Shown here one piece after another: positions 56,930 through 63,950 of a DNA stretch of 64,000 bases. The notes under the pieces are model-generated. The model was not told the DNA's origin, did not search any database, and saw only the letters and a list, made by a program, of their open reading frames with translations. Made by a program: the position numbers and the translations under genes. Source of the DNA: Corynebacterium uropygiale. Lineage in GTDB: Bacteria; Actinomycetota; Actinomycetes; Mycobacteriales; Mycobacteriaceae. Position 1 is the first letter of the stretch; every line of letters starts with the position of its first letter. The stretch lies in the NCBI RefSeq assembly GCF_021568315.1, contig NZ_JAKGSI010000003.1, positions 1 through 64,000 of the forward strand. Direction: 5' to 3'.

Positions 56930-57591
56930 TGTTTCTGCCGCTCAGCAACGGGCGCGAGGCCCCCACGCACCCCGGTTGGCCCCTCGCCACGCCGGCTGTC
57001 CGTCTCCTGGATGGCGGCCGCGTGCGGCTGAGACCCCTGCGCGCCAGCGACAAAAGGGAGTGGATCGAGCAGCGACTCCTCGATGAACCGCACCTGCGCC
57101 CCGTCGAGACCACAGCGCCCCAGGGCTGGGAGGAGGCGCACTCGCCTGGGGCGTGGTGGACCATGTTCTTCTCGCTGCGTACGGCGGCGCGCAAGGGTAT
57201 GGTTCTTCCGCTGGTTATTGAGGTCGACGGCCACTTTGCCGGCCAGACCACGCTGGGAAACATCCAACACGGCGCGACGTCCGACTGTTGGATCGGCTAC
57301 TGGGTGTTTTCGCGCTATCACCATCGGGGGATCGCGACGGCCGCCTGCGCGCTGGGAACCGATCACGCCCTGTACCGCGTGGGCCTGCACCGCGTGACGG
57401 CCACGTACCTGCCGAACAATGTGGCATCGGGGAAGGTCCTTGAGGCGTGCGGATTCCGGACCGAGGGCTTCCTCCACGCCAATCTGCACATTGATGGGCA
57501 GTGGCGCGATCACCACTTTGTGGCGCTCAACCGGGAGGACTTCCCGGGGACGTGCGTCCGTCGGCTCCGCGAGTCCGGCCGACTGCGCTGA
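56929..57591 (+). CDS. rimJ: RimJ/RimL-type N-acetyltransferase
   Basis: A 220-residue GNAT enzyme. VRLRPLRASDKREWIEQRL begins the fold; GQTTLGNIQHGATSDCWIGY and YHHRGIATAACALGTDHAL contain the acetyl-CoA pyrophosphate loop (HRGIATAA), and NNVASGKVLEACGFRTEGF is the last conserved block. Such enzymes acetylate ribosomal protein N-termini or other amines. It overlaps the glp stop by one base (TAATG). It lies between glp and glpR, as in mycobacteria (Rv0994-Rv0996). Confidence 0.88.
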   Translation: MFLPLSNGREAPTHPGWPLATPAVRLLDGGRVRLRPLRASDKREWIEQRLLDEPHLRPVETTAPQGWEEAHSPGAWWTMFFSLRTAARKGMVLPLVIEVDGHFAGQTTLGNIQHGATSDCWIGYWVFSRYHHRGIATAACALGTDHALYRVGLHRVTATYLPNNVASGKVLEACGFRTEGFLHANLHIDGQWRDHHFVALNREDFPGTCVRRLRESGRLR

Positions 57592-57711
57592 ATCCTCCGA
57601 TGCATTTTCCGACGCCCTCCCGCGGCGCGCCGCGACCCTGTGACTGGAGTGACGTCCTATGATCAACGGGACAAACTGTCCAGATTGACCGGTGAGGAAG
57701 GCGGACATTCC

Positions 57712-58839
57712 ATGCCCGGTGGCATTGCTATCGTCTTAGTAATCGTGGTCTGGCTTTTCGTGTTGGCGCCCCTGCTGCTGCGGGGCCAGAAGCCAATCCG
57801 GAAGGCGGGGGAGGCCTTCGATGACACGCGCGTGCTCTACGAGGGAGGCTCCGGAGAGCTCAACACCACCCGGCGCACACCCCGCGTGAGCTCGGCGGAC
57901 GTGCGCGTCCCCTCGGAGGAGAAGGACGAGGACCTCGAGGTCGTCGAGAGCGAAGACGTCCTCATCGAGGAGCCGCAGGAAGGCTCCCGCTGGGGCTCCA
58001 TGTTCTCCCGCGCTTTCGGCCGCGGGGGCCAGGAGCGGGCAGAGGAGCCGGAGGAGATCGAGATCGTCGACGGCGACGAGGTGCGCGCCCTCGAGCCCGC
58101 ACCCGCTGAGGCGGACTCTGCCGCGGAGGCGGACACTGGCTCTGAGGAGGCCGGTGAGCCGGAGGAGGCGTCCGAGGACACTGACACCGACACCTACTCC
58201 TTCGACGACGCCTACACCTCCCCCGGGGACCTGCTGGATCCCCGCGCTGCCGCCGACGCGCCCCTCGAGCTCGTGGCGGATGATACCCCGGAGAGCGTCT
58301 CGGAGCTCGTGGAGAACGAGGCCGACGAACCCACCGCCCTCACCGCCGAGGAGCGAGAGTTCGCCCAGCGCCGCGCTCGCCGTGGCGGCTGGGACCCGGA
58401 GGCCTCCGAGAAGCTCTCCGCATCCCGCTACCAGCGCCGCCAGCGCACGCTCATTGCGCTCGGTGTGCTGACGGTGCTCACGCTCGTCGCCGGCTTTGTG
58501 TGGGGCGGCTGGGTGTGGGTGGCGCCGGCTCTCGTCGTCGCCCTCGCAGCGCTGTACCTCGTGGCGCTGCGCAAGCAGGTTCGCGCCGAGGAAGCCCTCC
58601 GCGCCCGCCGTATCCGGCAGCTGCGCCGCGCCCGCCTGGGCGTCCGCCACCCGGAGGAGGAGCTCCCCCTGCCGCGACAGCTGCGCCGACCGGGTGCCGT
58701 GGTCCTCGAGGCCGACGACGAAAGCCCGGACTTTGTCCACCTGGACACCGTCTACGCGGAGGACGTCCTTCCCGCCGAACCCGACGAGCACACGGAGCGT
58801 CCGCGTCTGCGCGTCCACGATGGGCGCATCGCCGGCTAG
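57712..58839 (+). CDS. glpR: GlpR/SepX-type divisome membrane protein
   Basis: A 375-residue membrane protein. A first helix at about residues 4-22 is followed by a long, highly acidic disordered cytoplasmic region (about 40-230), then a helical hairpin (about 247-292) and a basic, Arg-rich tail containing EEALRARRIRQLRRARLG. The layout and its place two genes after glp match the Glp receptor of C. glutamicum and SepX of Streptomyces, which stabilise the divisome. ATG 57712 has AAGGCGG 7 nt upstream; 24 in-frame codons precede it without similarity. Confidence 0.72.
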   Translation: MPGGIAIVLVIVVWLFVLAPLLLRGQKPIRKAGEAFDDTRVLYEGGSGELNTTRRTPRVSSADVRVPSEEKDEDLEVVESEDVLIEEPQEGSRWGSMFSRAFGRGGQERAEEPEEIEIVDGDEVRALEPAPAEADSAAEADTGSEEAGEPEEASEDTDTDTYSFDDAYTSPGDLLDPRAAADAPLELVADDTPESVSELVENEADEPTALTAEEREFAQRRARRGGWDPEASEKLSASRYQRRQRTLIALGVLTVLTLVAGFVWGGWVWVAPALVVALAALYLVALRKQVRAEEALRARRIRQLRRARLGVRHPEEELPLPRQLRRPGAVVLEADDESPDFVHLDTVYAEDVLPAEPDEHTERPRLRVHDGRIAG

Positions 58840-58915
58840 AGCCCGATTCACTCCCTCTGACCAGCCGATTTTTGAAATCACACGGGAGGGAGTAACATTA
58901 GGCGGTGCACCGCAA

Positions 58916-58988
58916 GGGGCTATAGCTCAGTTGGTAGAGCGTCGCGTTCGCAATGCGAAGGTCAGGGGTTCGATTCCCCTTAGCTCCA
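58916..58988 (+). tRNA. tRNA-Ala (anticodon CGC)
   Basis: A 73-nt cloverleaf: GGGGCTA acceptor with one G-T pair, TAGCTCAGTTGGTAGAGC D-arm, TTCGCAA anticodon loop giving CGC, GGGGTTCGATTCCCC T-arm, discriminator A. TAACAT at 58892-58897 is a possible -10. It marks the left boundary of the phage-like region. Confidence 0.93.
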
Positions 58989-59000
58989 CGTGATGGTATT

Positions 59001-59027
59001 TCCCCCGGTCCTGTAGCCGGGGGATTT
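59001..59027 (+). terminator. Terminator of tRNA-Ala
   Basis: TCCCCCGG (59001-59008) and CCGGGGGA (59017-59024) form an 8-bp stem with an 8-nt loop followed by TTT. Confidence 0.65.
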
Positions 59028-59182
59028 ACTGTTATCTCCCCTGGTAGAGGCACTGGTTATGGTAGCCCGCTAAAAGACTCAAGGGGACTGAGCTGACGTG
59101 GAAATGCTGAATCTTGTCACGAGATTTGTCATGAAAGGCATGCCGGATGGCAACCCGGAAGAGGGAAACGATCACAGTGTGA

Positions 59183-59707
59183 GTCAAGGGAGGGGCCTCC
59201 CAACTGCTCTCGGGGAAGTGGCGGGCCCGGTACACCTATAGGGGAAGTTCCTACAGTCGAGTGTTTTCCCGTAAATCACAGGCGGAAACGTGGCTAGAGA
59301 ACTATTCCCACCTTATTGACCGTGATGAGTGGACCCCACCTACTGTGAGGGATGAGGCGGCTAAGGCTAAGGTCCGTGTCGAGGCACTGACAGTAGCGGA
59401 TTCATGGGGGGGTATCTCGCTAGCCTCAAACAACACCATAGATTCCTACGCCTCAGAATGTGTGGGGAGGATCACTGGGGTAGATGTGGTCAGCCTCAAG
59501 TCAGGCAAGATCCAAGTGGCCAGCGCGGCCACTCCACGCCGGACCCCAGCACGTACACCCCACGGGGTCCAACGCACTACAAGCTTCCCCACAGTGGGGA
59601 ACCGCACCGTGCACGGTGCAGCGCCGAGCGGAGGGCCCCAAGGTTGTGGCCCAATCGCTCAGCTAACACCCACTTACGAGCGCGCTAGTTTCTGCGCATA
59701 CTGGTAA
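59183..59707 (+). pseudogene. Tyrosine recombinase (integrase) N-terminal remnant
   Basis: Open from 59183 after a stop at 59180. The first 60 residues, with LLSGKWRARYTYRGSSYSRV, FSRKSQAETWLENYSHLIDR and DEWTPPTVRDEAAKAKV, match the arm-binding N-domain of actinophage integrases (PSGKWRARY and WxPP blocks). After about residue 90 the similarity disappears and the rest reads as unrelated, Pro/Thr-rich sequence; no catalytic R-HxxR-Y region follows. There is no good start codon (GTG 59261 is internal to the domain). It sits about 195 bp from the tRNA, the usual place for an integrase. Confidence 0.6.
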
Positions 59708-60045
59708 GACACACCCAGCAACTGCCCAATATCTCTAAACGACATGCCCTGGGCAGAAAGATCCACCGCGCACTCGCGAGCTAACCGAGTAGCCTCAGCA
59801 CGCATTCGTTCAGCTTCCTTACGGCGCGCCACAGCCTCATCAACATTAGGGAACTGGCCTTCATCGACCCGCACCTGAACGTCGAGCTCATCCCCGGGAG
59901 TCCCCTCTAACAGATGAGCGGCATCGCGCACTATCTCAGGGATCTGGTCTAACCGCTTAGCCTGCGTGAATAATCCGTCAATTTCAGGCACACGCACTGC
60001 CCACCACCCCTCACAAAGAGAGGCGAACGCCGTCACTGTTCGCAT
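59674..60045 (-). CDS. hicB: HicB-like antitoxin with C-terminal helix-turn-helix
   Basis: A 123-residue protein. The N-terminal half (TAFASLCEGWWAVRVPEIDG, LFTQAKRLDQIPEIVRDAA) is the HicB partial-RNase H fold, and the C-terminal half has ALVRECAV-type helices with MSFRDIGQLLGVSYQYAQKL, a clear helix-turn-helix. It should neutralise HicA and repress the operon. It begins 7 nt after the hicA stop, so toxin and antitoxin are co-transcribed, toxin first as is usual for hicAB. Confidence 0.78.
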   Translation of the reverse strand: MRTVTAFASLCEGWWAVRVPEIDGLFTQAKRLDQIPEIVRDAAHLLEGTPGDELDVQVRVDEGQFPNVDEAVARRKEAERMRAEATRLARECAVDLSAQGMSFRDIGQLLGVSYQYAQKLARS

Positions 60046-60052
60046 TACCTAT

Positions 60053-60250
60053 CTACCTCATTCCGAATTGATTGCGGATGGCCTGTGCTGTGGTTTCGTT
60101 TATTTCTGTGCGCCGGGGGACAACCGAGCGGCGGCTACCCATGATAACCACGGCGTGATGTGTGGTTTCCCGGATTGCCAGTTCCAGATCGTGTTGTGAT
60201 GCGAACTGGCGGATCTCCTGGAGCAGGACTTTCCTTTTCGTCACACACAT
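60053..60250 (-). CDS. hicA: HicA-like mRNA interferase toxin
   Basis: A 65-residue basic protein. KRKVLLQEIRQFASQHDLEL, then RETTHHAVVIMG with the candidate catalytic His, and SVVPRRTEINETTAQAIRNQ match the double-stranded-RNA-binding-like HicA fold (HxxW/V strand and PRHxEIxxxTAxxI helix). It would cleave mRNA when unbound. The start at 60250 (MCVTKRK) is preferred over the in-frame ATG at 60280 because promoter and operator sequences lie between them. Confidence 0.72.
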   Translation of the reverse strand: MCVTKRKVLLQEIRQFASQHDLELAIRETTHHAVVIMGSRRSVVPRRTEINETTAQAIRNQFGMR

Positions 60251-60271
60251 ATTGCAACCCAAGTAGATAGA

Positions 60272-60287
60272 ACAAGTCAAGTCTTGT
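60272..60287 (-). promoter_or_regulatory. hicAB promoter with overlapping palindrome
   Basis: ACAAGTCAAGTCTTGT is a near-palindrome (ACAAG/CTTGT). On the minus strand it contains TTGACT, a -35-like hexamer, 17-19 bp before an A/T-rich TTGCAATAT. A HicB dimer binding here would block the promoter, giving autoregulation. Confidence 0.45.
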
Positions 60288-60779
60288 GGACGGAGGGGGT
60301 GTGTTTATCGCCATGCCCCGACTATGCGGAGATATCAATTCCCACCCCACCTCGCGCTAATGTCTGAGAACACAAGCACGCGTTCGGCGAACTCAACGCA
60401 CCGAAAACCACTACCCATGCCCACCAAACCCTTAGGTTCTAGGTAGCATCAAGCACTCCTTGTACGGAAGGAGTGCTCGATGGTTGTCATAGCATGGTTG
60501 ACGGGAGCGTGCGCTATACCGGACCCGAGGGGTAGCGCTGTCCGCTCGACAATCCAATGACGCCGGTCTAATCGCCTGAGGCTGGATTGCGCCCGTAGCA
60601 CCCAACCCGTCGGGGTGTCCATGCGTACCGGCAAGGTGTGGCGCAGCGGATGAACCTGCTCTACTGGCCGTAACGAAGCACCGTCTATCCCGACCAGAAA
60701 GGCTGGTGCCGACGATATTCTAGGTACCTCATCCTCGATGAATCGTGATCAGCAAGCGTCATGACGAAGCGGCCACCCA
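60288..60779. other. Stretch without convincing gene between hicA and the head-protein fragment
   Basis: About 490 bp. It holds the perfect hairpin at 60452-60477. A minus-strand frame at 60449-60634 carries RRHWIVERT, reminiscent of IS5-type transposases, but nothing else in it fits. I see no other structure. Confidence 0.4.
60452..60477. repeat. Perfect 10-bp inverted repeat
   Basis: AGCACTCCTT (60452-60461) and AAGGAGTGCT (60468-60477) flank a 6-nt loop. Without a T-run on either side it is a weak terminator at most; it could be a relic of a mobile element end. Confidence 0.5.
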
Positions 60780-61148
60780 ATGCAAGATGGCTTAGCGTCT
60801 CACTTTTCCGAAGACCACTTGGCCGAAGCCCTCGTCGCGGCGATTGGAAAAACCGGCCGATTCGACGTCTACGAAACCACGAAGCGGGATGGGACGGGCT
60901 ATGCGAGGATCCCTGAGCCTGGGGCGTGCCCGTTTTGCCTCATGCTGGCTTCTCGTGGGGCGGTGTACACCAAGGACACCGTGCTGCATACATCAAGCCT
61001 GCATAAGTACCACGTTCATTGCCGGTGTCTAGGCATCGAGGTGCGGGTGGACGGGAAAGGGGATCCGGCGTTTGACCGCTTGCCGCCGGTTAACGGGCAG
61101 CTTCGCCAGTTATCGGGTTTGAACGTGTGGATTAATTCCGTCACATAA
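60780..61148 (+). pseudogene. Phage minor head/MuF-like protein, C-terminal fragment
   Basis: A 122-residue frame. YARIPEPGACPFCLMLASRG, AVYTKDTVLHTSSLHKYH and VHCRCLGIEVRVDG match the C-terminal cysteine-histidine block of actinophage head-morphogenesis (MuF-like) proteins, which have the CxxC...H...HCxC pattern. Whole proteins are 250 residues or more and lie in a packaging cluster; here the N-terminal part is missing (stop at 60762) and there are no portal or protease genes, so it is a remnant. Confidence 0.65.
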
Positions 61149-61595
61149 ATGTATCCGGATCGTGCGGGTATGAAATAGCGAGGCACTATAGGCCATATAC
61201 GGTCGGTAAAACCGCTTGCGAGTAGAAACATTGGAACAATGCTAGGGCTCCTACGTTGAGGAAACTCATAGTCAGGCGGCAATGTGTTCTCGGTGAGCCT
61301 GTCAGTACTTTCAGCTCTGCTGGGAAATCACAGTGTTGCTTGCATACGTTGTTAGTCCGCTCGATGGATGATTATTCCAGGATATTGTCGCCCAAAAAAA
61401 TTGAGGAAGGCTTCGCGAAAATGTGCGGGATCGAGGTTCGGTAAAATTGCGTTCGCACCATTGATTGTATTGCGATGAATATGAATGGCTTGATATCTAC
61501 CAGTATGCTTAACAATATGATTCGTGTGCGCCCGGGCCTCACTCCTTCAGTCCTTGTCGAGGTAGGAGAAAGACGGTAAGCCATTACATCCGGTT
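61149..61595. other. Stretch without convincing gene
   Basis: About 450 bp of relatively A/T-rich DNA. A 62-codon frame at 61256-61444 lacks a ribosome site and family resemblance. No repeats or hairpins stand out. Confidence 0.4.
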
Positions 61596-61745
61596 GTGAC
61601 GAGCAGAGAGCGACTAATGGAGGAGCTGGACAAGCTCCCTGACGGATGGTGGGGAATCGTATCGGGCTACGTAACCCGTGCCGATGGTCGTCGTGTGTGG
61701 ATGTGGCGGAAAGACGCAGGAATAGTGATTCACTACGATCTATAG
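61596..61745 (+). CDS. Small hypothetical protein in the island
   Basis: A 49-codon frame from GTG 61596 (ATG 61617 is internal). It encodes MEELDKLPDGWWGIVSGYVT followed by ADGRRVWMWRKDAG and an IHYDL end, a tryptophan-rich, compact sequence more protein-like than its surroundings. No good Shine-Dalgarno sequence and no known family. Confidence 0.4.
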   Translation: MTSRERLMEELDKLPDGWWGIVSGYVTRADGRRVWMWRKDAGIVIHYDL

Positions 61746-61889
61746 CTTAGATGCGAAGCTGATCATCGATCTGACCTTGGCGCTTAGGACGTAGTTCTTG
61801 CCCGGCTAGATGGTGCCCGTCCGCTATCATCGAAGACGGAAGATGTCATCATGTCATTCGAAGCGAGACCATAAGGGAAGGGGCAGGCG

Positions 61890-62186
61890 ATGATTACGAA
61901 GGAACAAGCATTGAAGATTTTCTGGGAAATCGCCTGGCAGCGCAAGCGCGACGGCATCATTCCCGGAACTCCTTATGTGCATCCAATTGGCCACGAGTCA
62001 GATGAGTACTTTCAGGCCCGAGTGGGTTCTAAGGAATGCACCCATGGCCAGGAAGAATGGCTTTCCCCGCCTGGAACGCCAACACCTATGGTGAATAAGA
62101 AGACGGGTGAAGTTTTGGAGCAATGGATAGGGCTATCCCCGTGTTGGGAAGTCTGTACTGAGGCTCCCGAAGTGCGTTACTATTAA
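61890..62186 (+). CDS. Hypothetical protein in the island
   Basis: A 98-residue soluble protein beginning MITKEQALKIFWEIAWQRKR with four Trp and two Cys (ECTHGQEEW, PCWEVCTEAP). A strong GGGAAGGGGCAGG precedes the ATG, so it is probably expressed. The MITKEQA opening and the following aromatic-rich fold faintly recall small immunity proteins, but I would not assign it. Confidence 0.55.
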   Translation: MITKEQALKIFWEIAWQRKRDGIIPGTPYVHPIGHESDEYFQARVGSKECTHGQEEWLSPPGTPTPMVNKKTGEVLEQWIGLSPCWEVCTEAPEVRYY

Positions 62187-62236
62187 ATGTTAAGGCATTC
62201 CTTCCGTAAGTAGGAGATGCTTTACATCGTGTGAAT

Positions 62237-62272
62237 ATCCCCTGGAGGTAATTATTCTTCCTGGGGATTTTT
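62237..62272 (+). terminator. Hairpin with TTTTTCTAT before the KilAC gene
   Basis: A 12-bp stem with one mismatch and one G-T pair (62237-62248 with 62257-62268), an 8-nt loop and five T, followed by CTAT. AAGGAAGG and the start codon follow within 30 nt. The same module occurs at 62911. Confidence 0.75.
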
Positions 62273-62298
62273 CTATACCGCAAGGAAGGTGTTGTGGA

Positions 62299-62820
62299 AT
62301 GTGTACTGTCTCCGAGCTGCACGATGGCTATACGAAGCCTGTCGTGGAAGAGGATCCTCCGAAGGACTACGAGTCGGCCATGCGTCGCCTCGAGGATGCC
62401 GTGAAGGCGAGGCGGTGGGCAGAGAAGGAAGCCGAGAGGTATCGGAAAGAGATTGAGGCTATCCAGCCGATGTTGTTTTTCGTTAACGCGGTGTGTGCAG
62501 CAGGATCGTGCATCCTCGTGGGAGAGCTGGCGAAGATTCTGCGGGGTAACAGTATGATGATTTCTCAGGAGAAGGTGTTCAGCGTTCTGCGTCAGGCGGG
62601 CTACCTTCATGACCGCCCAGGGCCTGAGTGGAACATGCCGACGAAGAAAGCAATGGATCGCGGCCTGTTGGACGTCACGGAGAATACTGCGGCTCATCCG
62701 GACGGGCATACTACGACGAATAAGACAGTGAAGGTTACCGGGAAGGGGCAGGTGTTTTTCGTTGAGTGGTTCCTATCCGGCCGGGCGCTTAAGGAGGTAG
62801 GGAATAACCGTATCGCTTAA
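62299..62820 (+). CDS. Phage antirepressor KilAC-domain protein
   Basis: A 173-residue protein. A charged coiled helix (YESAMRRLEDAVKARRWAEK, about residues 24-55) precedes a complete KilAC domain (about 58-165): LVGELAKILRGNSMMISQEK, FSVLRQAGYLHD, EWNMPTKKAMDRGLLDVTEN and TVKVTGKGQVFFVEWFL. In phage antirepressors this domain follows an N-terminal BRO or Rha domain, which is absent here. AAGGAAGG lies 10 nt before the ATG. Confidence 0.8.
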   Translation: MCTVSELHDGYTKPVVEEDPPKDYESAMRRLEDAVKARRWAEKEAERYRKEIEAIQPMLFFVNAVCAAGSCILVGELAKILRGNSMMISQEKVFSVLRQAGYLHDRPGPEWNMPTKKAMDRGLLDVTENTAAHPDGHTTTNKTVKVTGKGQVFFVEWFLSGRALKEVGNNRIA

Positions 62821-62910
62821 GTAAAGACGCTCGTTTGCTGCGTCGTAATAGGTAAAACTCGCTGAGGAGGCCGGTGACGGTTCTCTTTGTTGTTCATATT
62901 GTTGTTTTGT

Positions 62911-62945
62911 GCCCTTGGAAGCTCTCATACTTCCCGGGGCTTTTT
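62911..62945 (+). terminator. Hairpin with TTTTTCTAT before the BRO-type gene
   Basis: An 11-bp stem with one mismatch (62911-62921 with 62930-62940), an 8-nt loop and TTTTTCTAT, followed by AAAAGGAGG and the start codon at 62972. It ends the preceding transcript or acts as a leader attenuator. Confidence 0.75.
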
Positions 62946-62971
62946 CTATGCCTTGGAAAAGGAGGCTTGTC

Positions 62972-63535
62972 ATGAGTGATGAGATCATGTCGTACAACCA
63001 CGCTGCTGATGCGGGGGCGTCCCCGTTCGATCAAGCGAAGCAGACTCGTCTGGATGGCAGCGAGTTCTGGTCTGCCCGGGATCTGATGCCGATGCTCGGG
63101 TATGGGGACAAGTGGCAGAACTTCCATGGGTCGATCGAGCGGGCGATGATCGCTGCTGAGGCCCAGAACTGTGATGTGAGCAGGCTTTTTACTGGCGTCA
63201 GTAAAAAGACCATGGGGCGTCCGCAGAAGGACTACGAGTTGGCTCGCTTCGCGGCGTACCTCGTTGCGATGAATGGGGACCCGAGGAAGCCTGAGATCGC
63301 CGCCGCGCAGGCGTACTTTGCGGTGCGCACCCGGGAGGCGGAGACAGCCCCGGTGTTTGATCCGACTCAGTTGACGCGGGCGGAGATCCTCCAGATCGCG
63401 TTGAACGCGGAGGAAGAGCGCTTGGCGTTGGAAGCGAAGAACAAGGAGCTTGAGCCGAAGGCCGAGTCCTATGACACGTTCATCGACGCGACGGGGAGTT
63501 ACTCGGTGGGCGCCGACGCGAAGACGATCGGGTAA
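62972..63535 (+). CDS. BRO-N-type phage antirepressor, C-terminally truncated
   Basis: A 187-residue protein. GSEFWSARDLMPMLGYGDKW, NFHGSIERAMIAAEAQN, GRPQKDYELARFAAYLVAMN and EIAAAQAYFAVRTREAE match the BRO-N/DinD-like domain. It continues with a coiled helix and stops after ESYDTFIDATGSYSVGADAK and TIG, precisely where a KilAC domain normally begins. ATG 62972 has AAAGGAGG 6 nt upstream; the frame is open further back. The in-frame sequence after the stop is not KilAC-like, so truncation is not a single point mutation. Confidence 0.82.
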   Translation: MSDEIMSYNHAADAGASPFDQAKQTRLDGSEFWSARDLMPMLGYGDKWQNFHGSIERAMIAAEAQNCDVSRLFTGVSKKTMGRPQKDYELARFAAYLVAMNGDPRKPEIAAAQAYFAVRTREAETAPVFDPTQLTRAEILQIALNAEEERLALEAKNKELEPKAESYDTFIDATGSYSVGADAKTIG

Positions 63536-63710
63536 AACTATTACAACCTGATGACAAGCGTTGTGCGGCGGCTCGAAGAAGATGAAAAGGGTGTACGTCC
63601 AGCGCAGATTCCCTTCGGTAGTTAGCCGACGAGTGTCGTTAACGTGCTTGGCCTGTATATATACGGTTTCGTTTCGAAGCGCCCAGTGACTTTGGAGTTC
63701 AAGCGGTGGT
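63536..63710. other. Stretch without gene after the truncated antirepressor
   Basis: About 175 bp. Nothing recognisable; a TATATATAC run at 63656-63664 is the only notable composition. Confidence 0.4.
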
Positions 63711-63911
63711 TCACCTTCGATGTGTCCACGGCGGTCTCTCGTTGTGGTGCAAGCGGCAAGAGCGTGTAGTTTGATCGGTGTTTAGAGGCCGCGATCGACC
63801 GCGTACTTCGGCCAACGGCTCGGTCACGGCTCGGATGCCTTCAGCTTCTACCATCCGGATCAACGTGTCGGCACTCATCCCCTTTGACAAGAATGAGAAC
63901 ACTGGGCTCAT
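63711..63911 (-). pseudogene. Possible transposase-like N-terminal fragment
   Basis: A 66-codon frame. MSADTLIRMVEAEGIRAVTE followed by EVRGRSRPLNTDQ has the RGRPR-xLNTD pattern seen at the start of some actinobacterial transposase-like proteins, after which the frame becomes basic and unconvincing. A +1 shift keeps an open frame for another 30 or more codons, suggesting a frameshifted relic. Weak evidence. Confidence 0.25.
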
Positions 63912-63950
63912 CCCGAGGAAACCTATCTAGTAAAGGAGCAGCAGAACGCA

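Noticed and set aside
59032..59235. A 67-codon minus-strand frame next to the tRNA.
   Set aside because: It covers the tRNA terminator edge and the antisense of the integrase remnant, with no ribosome site or recognisable protein pattern.
60449..60634. Possible IS5-type transposase relic (RRHWIVERT).
   Set aside because: Only nine residues fit; the sequence before and after does not match the transposase core, and no terminal inverted repeats or target duplications were seen.
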